Of a DNA stretch of 64,000 nt, positions 25,517 to 36,492 are shown piece by piece (within the stretch, counting starts at the first letter, position 1; every line of letters begins with the position of its first letter). This stretch comes from Arachnia propionica (GTDB lineage: Bacteria > Actinomycetota > Actinomycetes > Propionibacteriales > Propionibacteriaceae), in contig NZ_RQYT01000003.1 in NCBI RefSeq assembly GCF_003932785.1, positions 62,001 through 126,000 of the forward strand. The letters are read 5' to 3'. The notes under the pieces are model-generated. The model was not told the origin of the DNA. It ran no database searches and worked only from the letters and a program-made list of their open reading frames with translations. Both the position numbers and the translations under genes were made by a program.

Positions 25517-27156
25517 GCCGCCCGGATGGCGACCTGACCCAGCTGCTCCTCGGAGAACTGGTAGGAGTCGGAGACGGTCACGAGCACGTAGCTGACCGTC
25601 GCCCCCGCCCGCGTCACGATGAGCTGGTAGTACGCCTTCTCCTCGGCCGTCTTCTCCAGGGAGACGGAGAACATGCGGGCCGCGACGGGGGCGTCGCCCA
25701 CCCCCACGCCGGTCACGGCCGTGTACTCGGAGACGGTTGCCGTGTTGGCACGTTCGGAACAGGAGGCGATGTTCGCCACGAGCGCGGACTCGAAGGTGTT
25801 CGCGGCGCCCTCGTCCGGGAAGGTGAACCGCAGCTCATCCAGCCCGAACCCCTCCGGGGTCTGCGGGTTCTCGTTCTCCACGAACGTGGTCTGGAGCCGT
25901 TCCTGGGGGCCGGGGTCGGTGTCCAGCGCCATGTTCTCGCACCCGATGCCCTTGAGGGTGACCTCGTTCGGGCCGACCCTGACCCACTTGCCGACACCCG
26001 GCTGGATCCGGGGCAGGTCGGCCGGGATGAGCCAGCCGACGGGATCCACCGGCGGCGGCACCGTCGGGGCGACGGCCGGGGTTCCGGGGCAGGTGCCCTC
26101 GGCGGTGGAGCAGATCTCCTGCAGCCGCGTCGTCGCCGCGGTCACGAGGGCGGTGGGGTCGATCGGGGTGTCGGCGCGCTTGACGACGAAGGTGGAGACC
26201 ACCCGGCCGGTCCGGACGAGCAGGATGCTCTGGTAGAGGGGTTTCGTGTCCTCGACCGCGACGGTGACCTGCACGGCCTCGTCGCCCATGCCCTCCACCG
26301 AGGTGGCGCCCACGATGTGAACCTGGTTGATGGAACAGGCGGCGAGGTCGCTCAGCCGCTTCTGGTAGATGTCCGTGGCCGCCTTCACGTTGGCGTAGCC
26401 GTCGATCTCGTGGATCAGCGCGAGCTGCAGGTCCGTGGGCTCCGCACCGATGGTGCGGTGGAGTGAGACCACGGGGTTGATGTCGGGCAGGTCCTTGCCG
26501 AGGCAGACGGGCCGGACCTTCCTGCCCTCCCGGGAGTCGATGGTGTCGACGACGGTCCACGTCCCCTCCGGGACCATCGTCGTGGCCTCCGAGGCCTCCA
26601 GGAGGTTCGATGCCGTGGCCAGCGGGACCTCCGAGGAGGTCGACGCACTGGGTGTGCCGGCCACCTCGGTGCGGGAGCGGCCGGCCAGGTTGAAGATCGC
26701 GAAGGCGATGAGGACCGCCGCGGCGACCGCGCCGCCGCCCCACAGCAGGAGGGTGCGGCGGTGGTGCCTCAGCCAGGCGGGCAGGCCGCCCTCGTCCTCG
26801 GAGTCCTCGTGCTGCGCGCGGGAGGGACGTGCCGGGTGCCCACCATCGGGGAGGCCGGAACTGCTCGAGGAGCCCGGCGAGGTCGTGCTCGCCGCGGACC
26901 GGCGGGGAACGGCCGAGGCCCGCTGACCCTCAGGGGGGAGGGGATCGAGGCGACGCTCGGTCTCCGGGAGCACCGGGGCCGGGATGGAGGTGGCGGAGTC
27001 GGGATCGGCCGGTCGGGCGAAGGGACGATCGAAGTCATCCGCAGCGCCGCGTCGGGCACCTCGAGGTGCCTCGTGACGTGTATCGTCAAGGCCGTCCGGC
27101 TCGGCACCCTCAGGGGCCATGGCCCTGCGGGGACGCTCGCTGCCGGAGTCAGTCAT
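25495..27156 (-). CDS. Membrane-anchored protein with duplicated PknH-sensor-like extracytoplasmic domains
   Basis: 553 residues. Low-complexity, charged cytoplasmic N-terminus (about 1-125), one membrane helix (about 133-155), then two similar extracytoplasmic halves. Each half carries paired cysteines and the pattern VxGxGDEA or GVGVGDAP followed by [14 protein letters not shown] or [15 protein letters not shown]. This repeats the layout of the PknH-type sensor fold, but no kinase domain is present. Start ATG has GGAGG 6 nt upstream. Ligand and role unknown; the position between sucD and perM is where mycobacteria also have small membrane proteins. Confidence 0.65.
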   Translation of the reverse strand: MTDSGSERPRRAMAPEGAEPDGLDDTRHEAPRGARRGAADDFDRPFARPADPDSATSIPAPVLPETERRLDPLPPEGQRASAVPRRSAASTTSPGSSSSSGLPDGGHPARPSRAQHEDSEDEGGLPAWLRHHRRTLLLWGGGAVAAAVLIAFAIFNLAGRSRTEVAGTPSASTSSEVPLATASNLLEASEATTMVPEGTWTVVDTIDSREGRKVRPVCLGKDLPDINPVVSLHRTIGAEPTDLQLALIHEIDGYANVKAATDIYQKRLSDLAACSINQVHIVGATSVEGMGDEAVQVTVAVEDTKPLYQSILLVRTGRVVSTFVVKRADTPIDPTALVTAATTRLQEICSTAEGTCPGTPAVAPTVPPPVDPVGWLIPADLPRIQPGVGKWVRVGPNEVTLKGIGCENMALDTDPGPQERLQTTFVENENPQTPEGFGLDELRFTFPDEGAANTFESALVANIASCSERANTATVSEYTAVTGVGVGDAPVAARMFSVSLEKTAEEKAYYQLIVTRAGATVSYVLVTVSDSYQFSEEQLGQVAIRAAQRASQA

Positions 27157-27260
27157 GTACACCTCCATGCGGATATGTCATACCGCCGCTCGGCGGCATT
27201 TCACCCCTACAGGTTACCCATGACTCGACCATTTCTGCCCATCGAGATCAGGAGACCGCC

Positions 27261-28625
27261 TTGGCGGAGCGCCCATCCAAGCACCGGACGATCGCCGTCG
27301 ATGTCGATGCGACCGCCCCAGTCAAGCGTCCCCACGTGGTGCTCCCGTGGTATCTGGTGGCCGGAATCGGCGGGGTGGGCGTCGTCATCGGTGCCTGGCT
27401 GCTCCTGGCCGCCCCCGCGGTGTTGGGTTGGCTCACCTCACCCAACGCGGAACTCAGCTCGGCCCTCGATCTGGCCAACCGGCTCCTCCTGCTCGCCAAC
27501 GGCGCCCCCGTCGAGATCGGTGGCCAACGCGTCAGCCTCTTCCCGCTCGGCATCACGGTGGTGCTGCTCCTGCTCGGTCGTCCCCTGGCCGCGCTCGCGG
27601 CCCGACACGCCGCCCGATCCGGCGGGGTCCCCGACCCGTCCGGGGAGGTGTGGGTCGACGCGCCCGCCGTCGCCCGCAAGGTCGTGGTGCTGTTCACCGT
27701 GTCCCAGGCCGGGGCCACGACGATCCTGGCCACCTTCGTCGCGGGCGCCTCGGCGCCGCGGGTGCTCGCCGGATCCCTCCTCGTCGCCCTGGTCGGTTCC
27801 CTGTGGGGGACCATGTCCGCGATCGAACTCCATCCACGAGCAGGGTGGCCGGTGTGGCTGCGCGCGGTGCCCCGCGCCCTCGGCGCGGCCTGGGGGGTCT
27901 GCCTCACCGCAGGGGCGATCCTCGTGGCGCTCAGCCTGTACCTGCAGCGGGACCGGATCGTCGGCATCACCGACGTCCTCGACCCCGGACCCGCCGGGAT
28001 CGTCATCCTCGTCTTCCTGCAGCTGGCCTACCTCCCCAACCTCGTCATGTGGGCGACCGCGTGGTCGCTGGGGGCCGGGGTGACGCTCGGGGACGGCTCG
28101 CTCATCTCGATGGGCATCACCGACGTCGGTTTCCTGCCCGCCATACCGGTGCTGGGCGCGATCCCCGACCCCGGGCCGGTGCCCGGCGTGCTGTGGCTGT
28201 GGCTGCTCTTCGGGGTCGTCGCCGGAGGGCTCGCCGGTCTCGTCGTCGCCATGGCGCGGCCGTCGCACCGCTTCGACGAGACCACCCTCGTCGGTGCCCT
28301 GACCGGGGTCGTCGCCGGGTTCGGCCTGGTCGCCCTGGCCAGACTCGCCTCAGGGGGGCTCGGCTCCCAACGGCTCGCGTCGATCGGGGTGCGGCTCGGG
28401 GACCTCGCCATCACCGCCCCCAGCATCCTCGGACTGTCCGGGCTCCTCGCCGGTCTCACCGTCGGCCTGATCCGCCGACAGTGGCCCTCCGTCGAGGAAT
28501 GGCAGGCGTTCCGGGCGAACTTCACGTCCGAACCCGACGTCATCGACGAGGAGACCAAGAGTCACGCCCGCCGGGACGAGGACGCTCCCGATGATGAGGA
28601 CGAGGAGACGATCAGGCGCCGCTGA
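27261..28625 (+). CDS. PerM-like (DUF6350) cell-division membrane protein
   Basis: 454 residues, about ten to twelve hydrophobic helices and an acidic cytoplasmic tail. I place the start at TTG 27261, since AGGAG lies exactly 6 nt upstream and no ATG/GTG is close; the reading frame is open much further 5'. It sits directly before purN/purH and after sucCD, the position of PerM (Rv0955) in M. tuberculosis, a membrane protein linked to cell division. Similarity is judged from topology and context. Confidence 0.75.
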   Translation: MAERPSKHRTIAVDVDATAPVKRPHVVLPWYLVAGIGGVGVVIGAWLLLAAPAVLGWLTSPNAELSSALDLANRLLLLANGAPVEIGGQRVSLFPLGITVVLLLLGRPLAALAARHAARSGGVPDPSGEVWVDAPAVARKVVVLFTVSQAGATTILATFVAGASAPRVLAGSLLVALVGSLWGTMSAIELHPRAGWPVWLRAVPRALGAAWGVCLTAGAILVALSLYLQRDRIVGITDVLDPGPAGIVILVFLQLAYLPNLVMWATAWSLGAGVTLGDGSLISMGITDVGFLPAIPVLGAIPDPGPVPGVLWLWLLFGVVAGGLAGLVVAMARPSHRFDETTLVGALTGVVAGFGLVALARLASGGLGSQRLASIGVRLGDLAITAPSILGLSGLLAGLTVGLIRRQWPSVEEWQAFRANFTSEPDVIDEETKSHARRDEDAPDDEDEETIRRR

Positions 28626-28634
28626 GCGCCCGGG

Positions 28635-29771
28635 TCACCGGTGCGGCTCGTGGGCGCAGAACGGCTCCTCGGCGAGGTAGTCGCCGGTCATGGCGTAGGC
28701 GCGGGCCCGTGAACCACCACAGAAGGAGCGGTAGGAGCAGAACCCGCACTTGCCCTTGAGCTGGCTGCGGTCACGCAGCGTCCGGAACAGATCGGAGTTG
28801 CGGTAGACCTCCCCGATGTCGTCGGTGCGGACGTTCCCGGCCCTGATGGGGAGGAAACCCGACGGATGGATGTCGCCGACGTGCGAGATGAACAGGAACC
28901 CGTCCCCGTCGTTGACGTTCCGGGCGCGCCCGATGCCGTCCTGCTGCGAGTAGTGCATTCCCGAGGTCAGCACGTCGAGATCCGTGTCGAGTCCCTGACG
29001 GGCCTCCTCCCGTTTGCGCTGCATGACGACTCGCGAGTACTGCGGCGCCGCCGTCGCCTTGATGTCGAAGGGGGCGGTCCGGCTGAGGTCGTACAGCTGG
29101 TGGAACACCGCCTCGAACTCCTCGGCGCTCGCGACGTCCTCCTTCTTCGCCCGCCCCATGGGGACCAGGAAGAACACCTCCCAGAACACGATCCCGAGCT
29201 CCGTCATGAGCTCGCACATCGCGGGCATGTCGTCGATGTTGGCCTTGCGCACCACCGTGTTGACCTGGGTGCTGAGCCCGATCTCCTGCGACTGGCGGAG
29301 GATGCGGATCCCGTGATCGAAGCTGCCCTGGACGCGGCGGAACTCGTCGTGGATGGCCGCGTTGGAGCCGTCGAGGCTCACAGCGAGCCGGGTCAGTCCC
29401 GCGTCCTTGAGCTCCTGCAACCGCTCGAGTGAGGCCAGGGGGGTGGTCGCCGGGGTGATCGCCATCCGCAGCCCGATCTCGGCGCCGTGGCGGACCAGGT
29501 CGATGATGTCCGGGCGTTTGAACGCGTCCCCACCCGAGAACACGAACACGACGCGGCCGAAGCGGCGGACGTCGTCGAGGAGCTTCATCGCCTCCTCGGT
29601 GGTCAGTTCCCCCGGGTTGCGCAGCGGCTGGGCCGAGGCCCGGCAGTGGCGGCAGGCGAGGTCGCAGGCCTGGGTGGTCTCCCAGATGACGATGAACGGC
29701 GCCTGGTCGAAATCGAGGTTCGGGCGGGCCCCGAACGGCCGGTTGTGTGCGTGTCCGTGAGGATGCGGCAT
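28635..29771 (-). CDS. Radical SAM/SPASM protein (TIGR04053-like)
   Basis: 378 residues. His-rich N-terminus MPHPHGHAHN, radical SAM cluster C36-xxx-C40-xx-C43 in CDLACRHC, SAM-binding FVFSGGDAFKRPD, and a C-terminal SPASM-type region with C342, C345, C351 and C372. It resembles the TIGR04053 family and the AhbC/AhbD haem-pathway enzymes, but its own substrate is unknown and no peptide precursor is encoded next to it. TAGCGT (29779-29784, minus strand) lies 7 nt before the ATG, leaderless. The stop is 10 bp from the perM stop. Confidence 0.85.
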   Translation of the reverse strand: MPHPHGHAHNRPFGARPNLDFDQAPFIVIWETTQACDLACRHCRASAQPLRNPGELTTEEAMKLLDDVRRFGRVVFVFSGGDAFKRPDIIDLVRHGAEIGLRMAITPATTPLASLERLQELKDAGLTRLAVSLDGSNAAIHDEFRRVQGSFDHGIRILRQSQEIGLSTQVNTVVRKANIDDMPAMCELMTELGIVFWEVFFLVPMGRAKKEDVASAEEFEAVFHQLYDLSRTAPFDIKATAAPQYSRVVMQRKREEARQGLDTDLDVLTSGMHYSQQDGIGRARNVNDGDGFLFISHVGDIHPSGFLPIRAGNVRTDDIGEVYRNSDLFRTLRDRSQLKGKCGFCSYRSFCGGSRARAYAMTGDYLAEEPFCAHEPHR

Positions 29772-29778
29772 GTCCAGC

Positions 29779-29810
29779 ACGCTACCCGACGGGGCCGCGA
29801 CGGATAGGGT
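29779..29810. promoter_or_regulatory. Back-to-back overlapping promoters of radical SAM gene and purN
   Basis: Minus-strand -10 TAGCGT (29779-29784) and plus-strand -10 TAGGGT (29805-29810) each lie 6-7 nt before their start codons, which are only 45 bp apart. Each -35 region must therefore overlap the other promoter's -10 region. The -35 hexamers themselves are poor. Confidence 0.6.
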
Positions 29811-29816
29811 GGGGGC

Positions 29817-30401
29817 GTGACAACTCGCGTGGTGGTCCTGGCCTCCGGCTCCGGGACCTTGCTGCAGGCCCTCCTCGATGCGATCCGTTCGGGGGACGTC
29901 GACGCGGAGGTCGTCGCCGTCGTCTCCGATCAGCCCGATGCCGTGGCGCTGGAGCGTGCCCGCGGCGCCGACATCCCCGCCATCGCCCACCCGCTGGCCA
30001 AGGGCGCCGACCGGGCGGCCTGGGACGCCGACCTCACCCGCATCGTCGACCGGTTCACCCCGGACCTGGTGGCCTCCGCGGGATTCATGAAACTTCTCGG
30101 CGAGGCCTTCCTGGCCAGGTTCGGCGGGCGAACCATCAACACCCACCCCGCTCTGCTGCCGAGCTTCCCCGGGATGCACGGCCCCCGCGACGCCCTCGCC
30201 CACGGGGTGAAGGTGTCCGGGGCCACGGTGTTCCTCGTGGATGCGGGGATCGACACGGGTAGGATCCTCGCGCAGGGGGCGGTCGAGGTGCTGGACGACG
30301 ACACCGTCGCGTCCCTGCACGAACGCATCAAGGTGGTGGAGCGGCGCCTGCTCGTGGAGACCGTCCGCTCCTGGGACCAACGAGAGGGAACGACGAGATG
30401 A
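29817..30401 (+). CDS. purN: Phosphoribosylglycinamide formyltransferase
   Basis: 194 residues. [10 protein letters not shown] at the nucleotide-binding loop, and catalytic N108, H110 ([12 protein letters not shown]) and D146 ([10 protein letters not shown]), in the same spacing as the E. coli enzyme. Third step of purine synthesis, using 10-formyl-THF. Start is GTG, 6 nt after TAGGGT with no Shine-Dalgarno: leaderless. Overlaps purH by 4 bp; the folate enzyme FolD is encoded two genes later, so formyl-donor supply and use are co-transcribed. Confidence 0.94.
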   Translation: MTTRVVVLASGSGTLLQALLDAIRSGDVDAEVVAVVSDQPDAVALERARGADIPAIAHPLAKGADRAAWDADLTRIVDRFTPDLVASAGFMKLLGEAFLARFGGRTINTHPALLPSFPGMHGPRDALAHGVKVSGATVFLVDAGIDTGRILAQGAVEVLDDDTVASLHERIKVVERRLLVETVRSWDQREGTTR

Positions 30402-31954
30402 CCGACCGGATCCAGCTGCGCCGCGCGCTGCTCAGCGTCCACGACAAGACCGGCCTGGAGGACCTGGCCGCCCGGCTCCACCAGGCGGGGGTCCAGATCG
30501 TCTCCACCGGCTCCACGGCCGCCCGGATCGCCGCGGCGGGGGTCCCCGTCACCGCCGTCGAGGAGCTGACGGGCTTCCCCGAGTGCCTCGACGGCAGGGT
30601 CAAGACGCTGCACCCCCGCGTGCACGCCGGCATCCTCGCCGACCGTCGCCTGCCCGGCCACGTGAGCCAGCTGGAGGAGCTCGACGTCGAGCCGTTCGAC
30701 CTCGTCGTGGTGAACCTCTACCCATTCGAGGCGACGGTCGCCTCCGGCGCCGACGCGGACGCCTGCATCGAGCAGATCGACATCGGCGGGCCGTCGATGG
30801 TGCGGGCGGCCGCGAAGAACCACCCCAGCGTCGCCGTGGTCACCTCGCCCACCCAGTACCCGCTCGTGACGACGGCCCTCACCGAGGGCGGGTTCACGCT
30901 GCAGCAGCGTCGCGATCTGGCCACGGCCGCGTTCCGGCACACCGCGAGCTACGACGTCGCCGTCGCCTCCTGGCTCGGCGCCACCGTCGCGACACCCCCC
31001 GAGGACTCCTTCCCCGAGTGGCTGGGCGCCACCTGGGTCAAGGCCCAGGGGCTGCGCTACGGGGAGAACTCCCACCAGGCGGCGGCCCTCTACACCTACC
31101 CGCCCGGCCCGGCGGGGATCGCCCAGGCCGAGCTGCTGCACGGCAAGCCGATGAGCTACAACAACTACACCGACGGGGAGGCAGCGTACCGGGCCGCCCA
31201 CGACTTCAGTGAGCCGAGCGTGGCGATCATCAAGCACGCCAACCCGTGCGGGATCGCCGTCGGGGCCGACATCGCCGAGGCGCACCGCAAGGCGCACGCC
31301 TGTGACCCGGTCTCGGCGTTCGGCGGGGTCATCGCCACCAACCGGCCGGTGAGCCGGGAGATGGCGGAACAGGTGAGGGACGTCTTCACCGAGGTCGTCA
31401 TCGCGCCCGACTTCGACCCCGAGGCGCTGGAGATCCTCACGGCGAAGAAGAACCTGCGGCTCCTGAAAGCCGCCCCCTACACCCATCGCGAACGCACCCT
31501 GCACCCGATCTCGGGCGGGGCCCTGCTGCAGCAACCGGACCGGATCGACGCCGCCGGGGACGACCCGGCCGGCTGGGAACTGCAGGCGGGTGAGCCCGTC
31601 GACGAGGCCACCCTCGCCGACCTCGTCTTCGCGTGGCGGGCCTGCCGGGCCGTGAAGTCCAACGCCATCCTGCTCGCCGCCGACGGGGCCTCCGTCGGGG
31701 TCGGGATGGGGCAGGTCAACCGCGTGGACTCCTGCCGTCTGGCCGTCGAGCGTGCCGGGGACCGGGCCGCCGGTTCCGTCGCCGCATCGGATGCCTTCTT
31801 CCCGTTCGCCGACGGGCCGGGCATCCTCGTCGACGCCGGGATCAGGGCCATCGTGCAGCCCGGCGGCTCCGTCCGGGACCGGGAGACCATCGACCTGTGC
31901 CGTGAGCGGGGGGTCGCCCTCTACTTCACCGGCACCCGACACTTCTTCCACTGA
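30398..31954 (+). CDS. purH: AICAR transformylase / IMP cyclohydrolase
   Basis: 518 residues, bifunctional. N-terminal MGS-like IMP cyclohydrolase ([33 protein letters not shown]), C-terminal AICAR transformylase ([36 protein letters not shown]). Performs the last two steps to IMP. ATG overlaps the purN stop (ATGA) with GAGGGAA upstream. Confidence 0.96.
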   Translation: MTDRIQLRRALLSVHDKTGLEDLAARLHQAGVQIVSTGSTAARIAAAGVPVTAVEELTGFPECLDGRVKTLHPRVHAGILADRRLPGHVSQLEELDVEPFDLVVVNLYPFEATVASGADADACIEQIDIGGPSMVRAAAKNHPSVAVVTSPTQYPLVTTALTEGGFTLQQRRDLATAAFRHTASYDVAVASWLGATVATPPEDSFPEWLGATWVKAQGLRYGENSHQAAALYTYPPGPAGIAQAELLHGKPMSYNNYTDGEAAYRAAHDFSEPSVAIIKHANPCGIAVGADIAEAHRKAHACDPVSAFGGVIATNRPVSREMAEQVRDVFTEVVIAPDFDPEALEILTAKKNLRLLKAAPYTHRERTLHPISGGALLQQPDRIDAAGDDPAGWELQAGEPVDEATLADLVFAWRACRAVKSNAILLAADGASVGVGMGQVNRVDSCRLAVERAGDRAAGSVAASDAFFPFADGPGILVDAGIRAIVQPGGSVRDRETIDLCRERGVALYFTGTRHFFH

Positions 31955-31964
31955 GGGGCGTGAC

Positions 31965-32808
31965 ATGACCGCACAGGTGCTCGACGGGAAGGCGACGGCC
32001 GCAGCCATCAAGGCCGAACTGGCCGACCGGGTCGCCCGGCTCCGCGCGGAGGGCACGGTTCCGGGGCTGGCCACGGTCCTGGTTGGGGAGGACCCGGCCA
32101 GTCAGAACTACGTGCGGATGAAGCACCGGGACTGCCAGCAGGTGGGAATCGAGTCCATCCAGGTCGAGCTGCCCGCCGATGCCTCCGCCGCGCGGTTGGA
32201 GGAGGCGATCCGGGAACTCAACGAATCGGCGGCCTGCACCGGCTACATCGTCCAGCTGCCGCTGCCGCGCCACCTCGACGAGACGTGGGCCCTGTCGCTC
32301 ATCGACCCCGACAAGGACGCCGACGGCCTCCACCCCATCAACCTGGGGCGGCTCGTCCTGGGCGAACCCGCCACACTGCCCTGCACCCCCCGCGGGATCG
32401 TGGAACTCGTGCGTCGCCACGGTATCGACTGGCAGGGCAGCCAGGTGTGTGTCGTGGGCCGTGGCATCACCGTCGGACGCCCGCTCGGGCTGATCCTCAC
32501 CCGCCGCAGCGAGAACGCCACCGTCACCCTCACCCACACCGGGACCCGGGACCTGGCCGAGCACACCCGACGCGCGGACGTCGTCGTCGCCGCCGCAGGG
32601 GTTCCCGGGATGATCACGGCCGGGATGATCCGTGAGGGGGCCGTGTGCATCGACGTGGGCGTCAGCCGGGTCGATGGCCGCACCACGGGGGATCTCGCCC
32701 CCGACGTCTGGGAGCGGGCCGGGTGGGTCACCCCCAACCCCGGAGGGGTCGGGCCGATGACCCGGGCCATGCTGCTGAGCAACATCGTGGACCGAGCCGA
32801 GGCCCGCC

Positions 32809-32828
<20 letters not shown>
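31965..32828 (+). CDS. folD: Methylenetetrahydrofolate dehydrogenase / cyclohydrolase
   Basis: 287 residues. Catalytic Y49 and K53 in [10 protein letters not shown], the [11 protein letters not shown] motif, [13 protein letters not shown] and the NADP-binding [11 protein letters not shown] and [12 protein letters not shown] signature. Provides 10-formyl-THF for PurN and PurH. The frame is open further upstream inside purH, but ATG 31965 gives the correct family N-terminus. Overlaps the DUF3017 gene by 20 bp. Confidence 0.95.
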
Positions 32829-34159
<1,331 letters not shown>

Positions 34160-34181
34160 CGAGGCGAGCACCCGCAACACG

Positions 34182-34215
34182 AAGGGGCCCGGAGGATTTC
34201 TCCTCCGGGCCCCTT
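34182..34215. terminator. Bidirectional terminator between mdh and sucB
   Basis: Perfect 15-bp stem (34182-34196 with 34201-34215), TTTC loop, with AA/TT at the stem base. It lies 23 bp after the mdh stop and 15 bp from the convergent sucB stop. Confidence 0.88.
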
Positions 34216-34229
34216 GCGTACGGATCAGG

Positions 34230-35981
34230 TCAGAGACCGAGCTCCCCGGCGAAGTCGCCGGCCTCGAGGCGGGCCTTGACGAGCCCGAGGAACCGGGCCG
34301 CGTTGGCGCCGTCGATGAGACGGTGGTCGTAGCTGAGCGACAGGTACATCATGTCGCGGATCGCGATGGTGTCCGAGCCGTAGGGATCGGTCACCACGAC
34401 CGGACGCTTCACGAGCGCACCCGTGCCGAGGATGGCGACCTGCGGCAGGTTGATGATGGGCGTGTCGAACAGGGTGCCGGCGGAGCCGTAGTTGGTGATG
34501 GTGAAGGTGCCACCACCCAGCTCGTCGGGCCCGACCTGCCCGGAACGGGTCCGTGCCGCCAGGTCGCCGATGCGCTTGGCGAGACCCGCCAGGTTGAGGT
34601 CACCGGCATTGTGGATGACCGGGACCATGAGGCCCTTCTCGGTGTCCACGGCGATGCCGATGTTCTCCTGGGCGGCGTAGGTGACGGTCCCCGCCTCGAA
34701 GTCGGCCGTCGCATTGACGATGGGCATGGCCTTGAGGGCCTCGACGGTGGCCTTCGTGATGAACGGGAGGTAGGACAGGGACGCCCCCTCGCGCTTCTTG
34801 AAGTCGTCCTTCGCGACCGCACGCAGCCGGGAGATGGCGGTGACGTCGACCTCGACGGTGGCGGTGAGCTGCGCCGCCACCTGGAGCGACTCCACCATGC
34901 GCTGCGCGATGACCTTGCGCATCCGCGACAGCTTCTCCGTGGTGCCGCGAAGCGCCAGGGCCTCGGGCGAGGCGACGGCGGCCGGGGCGGCAGCTGCCGG
35001 GGCAGCAACAGCCGGGGCGGGTGCGCTGGCGGCGGGGGCGGGCTGCTTGGCCGCCGCGGCGGCGTCGAGGATGTCCTGCTTGCGGATCCGGCCACCGACG
35101 CCGGTGCCCTGCACCGAACCGAGGTCCACGCCGTGCTGGGCCGCCAGCTTGCGGACCAGCGGGGTGACGTAGAGGTCGCTCGTCGTGGCCCGACGTGCAG
35201 CGACGGCGGCCGCCACCGCGGGGGACTGCGCCTCGGGTGCGGCGTGCGTCGGCTGGGGTGCCGGGGCGGCGCTCTCGGCGGCCGGTGCCGGCGTCGGCTC
35301 CGCGGCGGGCTGGGCCTGGGGCTCGGGCGTCTCGGCGGGGGCAGCCGGGGCGGGGGCCGCGGCGGAGGCCTCACCGACGAGGGCGAGGACCGCGCCGACG
35401 GCGGCGACCTCGTCCTCGTTGACACGGATCTCGAGGAGGGTACCGGCCACGGGGGAGGGGATCTCGGTGTCGACCTTGTCGGTGGACACCTCCAGCAGCG
35501 GCTCGTCGGCCTCGACGGTGTCGCCGACGGCCTTGAGCCAGCGGGAGATGGTGCCCTCGGTGACCGACTCGCCCAGCACGGGCAGGGTGACCTCTGTCGC
35601 GGAGCCAGCGGCGACAGGGGCGGCGGCCTCGGCGGCGGGGGTCTCCTGGGCGGGGGGCTCCTGGGTGGGAGCGGGGGTCTGGGCGGGCTCCTGGGTCGGC
35701 GCGGGTTCGGGGGCCGACTCGGCGGCGGAGGCGCCGCCCTCGCCTGCCTCACCGATGATGGCGAGGACCGCGCCGACGGCGGCGACGTCGTCCTCGTTGA
35801 ACTTGATCTCGAGCAGGGTGCCGGCCACAGGGGAGGGGATCTCGGTGTCGACCTTGTCGGTGGACACCTCCAGCAGCGGCTCGTCGACCTCGACGGTGTC
35901 CCCCACGGCCTTGAGCCAACGGGAGATGGTGCCTTCGGTGACCGACTCACCCAGTACGGGGAGTGTGACTTCGGTGGACAT
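34230..35981 (-). CDS. sucB: Dihydrolipoamide succinyl/acyltransferase (E2), two lipoyl domains
   Basis: 583 residues. Two N-terminal lipoyl domains with lipoylated lysines K43 and K169, each in [14 protein letters not shown], separated by Pro/Ala/Glu linkers; peripheral-subunit-binding domain at about 273-310 ([20 protein letters not shown]); C-terminal catalytic domain with H553 and D557 in DHRLIDG. This is the actinobacterial SucB layout, which may serve both oxoglutarate and pyruvate dehydrogenases. GAAGGAG lies 11 nt before the ATG, a wide spacing. Confidence 0.93.
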   Translation of the reverse strand: MSTEVTLPVLGESVTEGTISRWLKAVGDTVEVDEPLLEVSTDKVDTEIPSPVAGTLLEIKFNEDDVAAVGAVLAIIGEAGEGGASAAESAPEPAPTQEPAQTPAPTQEPPAQETPAAEAAAPVAAGSATEVTLPVLGESVTEGTISRWLKAVGDTVEADEPLLEVSTDKVDTEIPSPVAGTLLEIRVNEDEVAAVGAVLALVGEASAAAPAPAAPAETPEPQAQPAAEPTPAPAAESAAPAPQPTHAAPEAQSPAVAAAVAARRATTSDLYVTPLVRKLAAQHGVDLGSVQGTGVGGRIRKQDILDAAAAAKQPAPAASAPAPAVAAPAAAAPAAVASPEALALRGTTEKLSRMRKVIAQRMVESLQVAAQLTATVEVDVTAISRLRAVAKDDFKKREGASLSYLPFITKATVEALKAMPIVNATADFEAGTVTYAAQENIGIAVDTEKGLMVPVIHNAGDLNLAGLAKRIGDLAARTRSGQVGPDELGGGTFTITNYGSAGTLFDTPIINLPQVAILGTGALVKRPVVVTDPYGSDTIAIRDMMYLSLSYDHRLIDGANAARFLGLVKARLEAGDFAGELGL

Positions 35982-36110
35982 GTGAACTAGGGCTCCTTCG
36001 CGTCTGGCGCATCGCTATGCCGTCCAAGCCTATCCCGGTTTCGGGACCTTGCGCTGCCTCGCGGGGCCGTGCCCTCGCTGGGATCGGGTGAGGTTGGGCA
36101 TAATTGCCGC

Positions 36111-36431
36111 GTGGGTTGGTTCTCGAAACGCAAGGTCGCCGCCCAGGTGGCCAAGGAAAACAAGGAGGTCTCCGATGTCCTCCTCGATCACCTGGACGGG
36201 TTCGTGACCAGCCGGCGGGGGGTGGAGGCCTGGATCGAGCAGCCCACGAGCTTCAACAAACCGTCGATTCTCCTCGTCGCCGCCGACGGGGAGTCGACGC
36301 GACGCGCCATCCCGTCGATCCCGTTCGGCTACGACTTCGCCTCCCGCCACGACATCCCGGCCTATGACGCCGGGGTGGTGCCGTACCCGCAACGCATGCG
36401 CGAGTACGGCATCCGCAACAAGAAGCGGTGA
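36111..36431 (+). CDS. Conserved actinobacterial small protein of unknown function
   Basis: 106 residues beginning (GTG)GWFSKRKVAAQV, with a basic amphipathic N-terminus and a compact C-terminal part (SFNKPSILLVAADGESTRR, SIPFGYDFASRHDIPAYDAG). I recall similar proteins near sucB and lipoate genes in other actinobacteria, but no function. GTG is 6 nt after CATAAT (36099-36104) with no Shine-Dalgarno, hence leaderless. The frame is open to 36069 but the extension is out of character. Confidence 0.7.
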   Translation: MGWFSKRKVAAQVAKENKEVSDVLLDHLDGFVTSRRGVEAWIEQPTSFNKPSILLVAADGESTRRAIPSIPFGYDFASRHDIPAYDAGVVPYPQRMREYGIRNKKR

Positions 36432-36454
36432 CCCGGTGCGCTGATGAGGCCGGG

Positions 36455-36485
36455 TTGCCGTTGACGCAGCGTCAACTCATAGCGT
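36455..36485 (+). promoter_or_regulatory. MerR-type promoter: 19-bp spacer containing a perfect dyad
   Basis: -35 TTGCCG (36455-36460), 19-bp spacer, -10 TAGCGT (36480-36485), ATG 7 nt later. The spacer contains GTTGACG-CAG-CGTCAAC (36460-36476), a perfect 7-bp inverted repeat. An elongated spacer holding a dyad is the hallmark of promoters activated by MerR proteins through DNA distortion; the second gene of the operon encodes one. Confidence 0.8.
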
Positions 36486-36492
36486 CGCCGTC

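Noticed and set aside
34323-35990. Long plus-strand open frames opposite sucB
   Set aside because: They arise from the high-GC, Ala/Glu/Pro-rich codons of sucB; the minus strand encodes an intact E2 protein.
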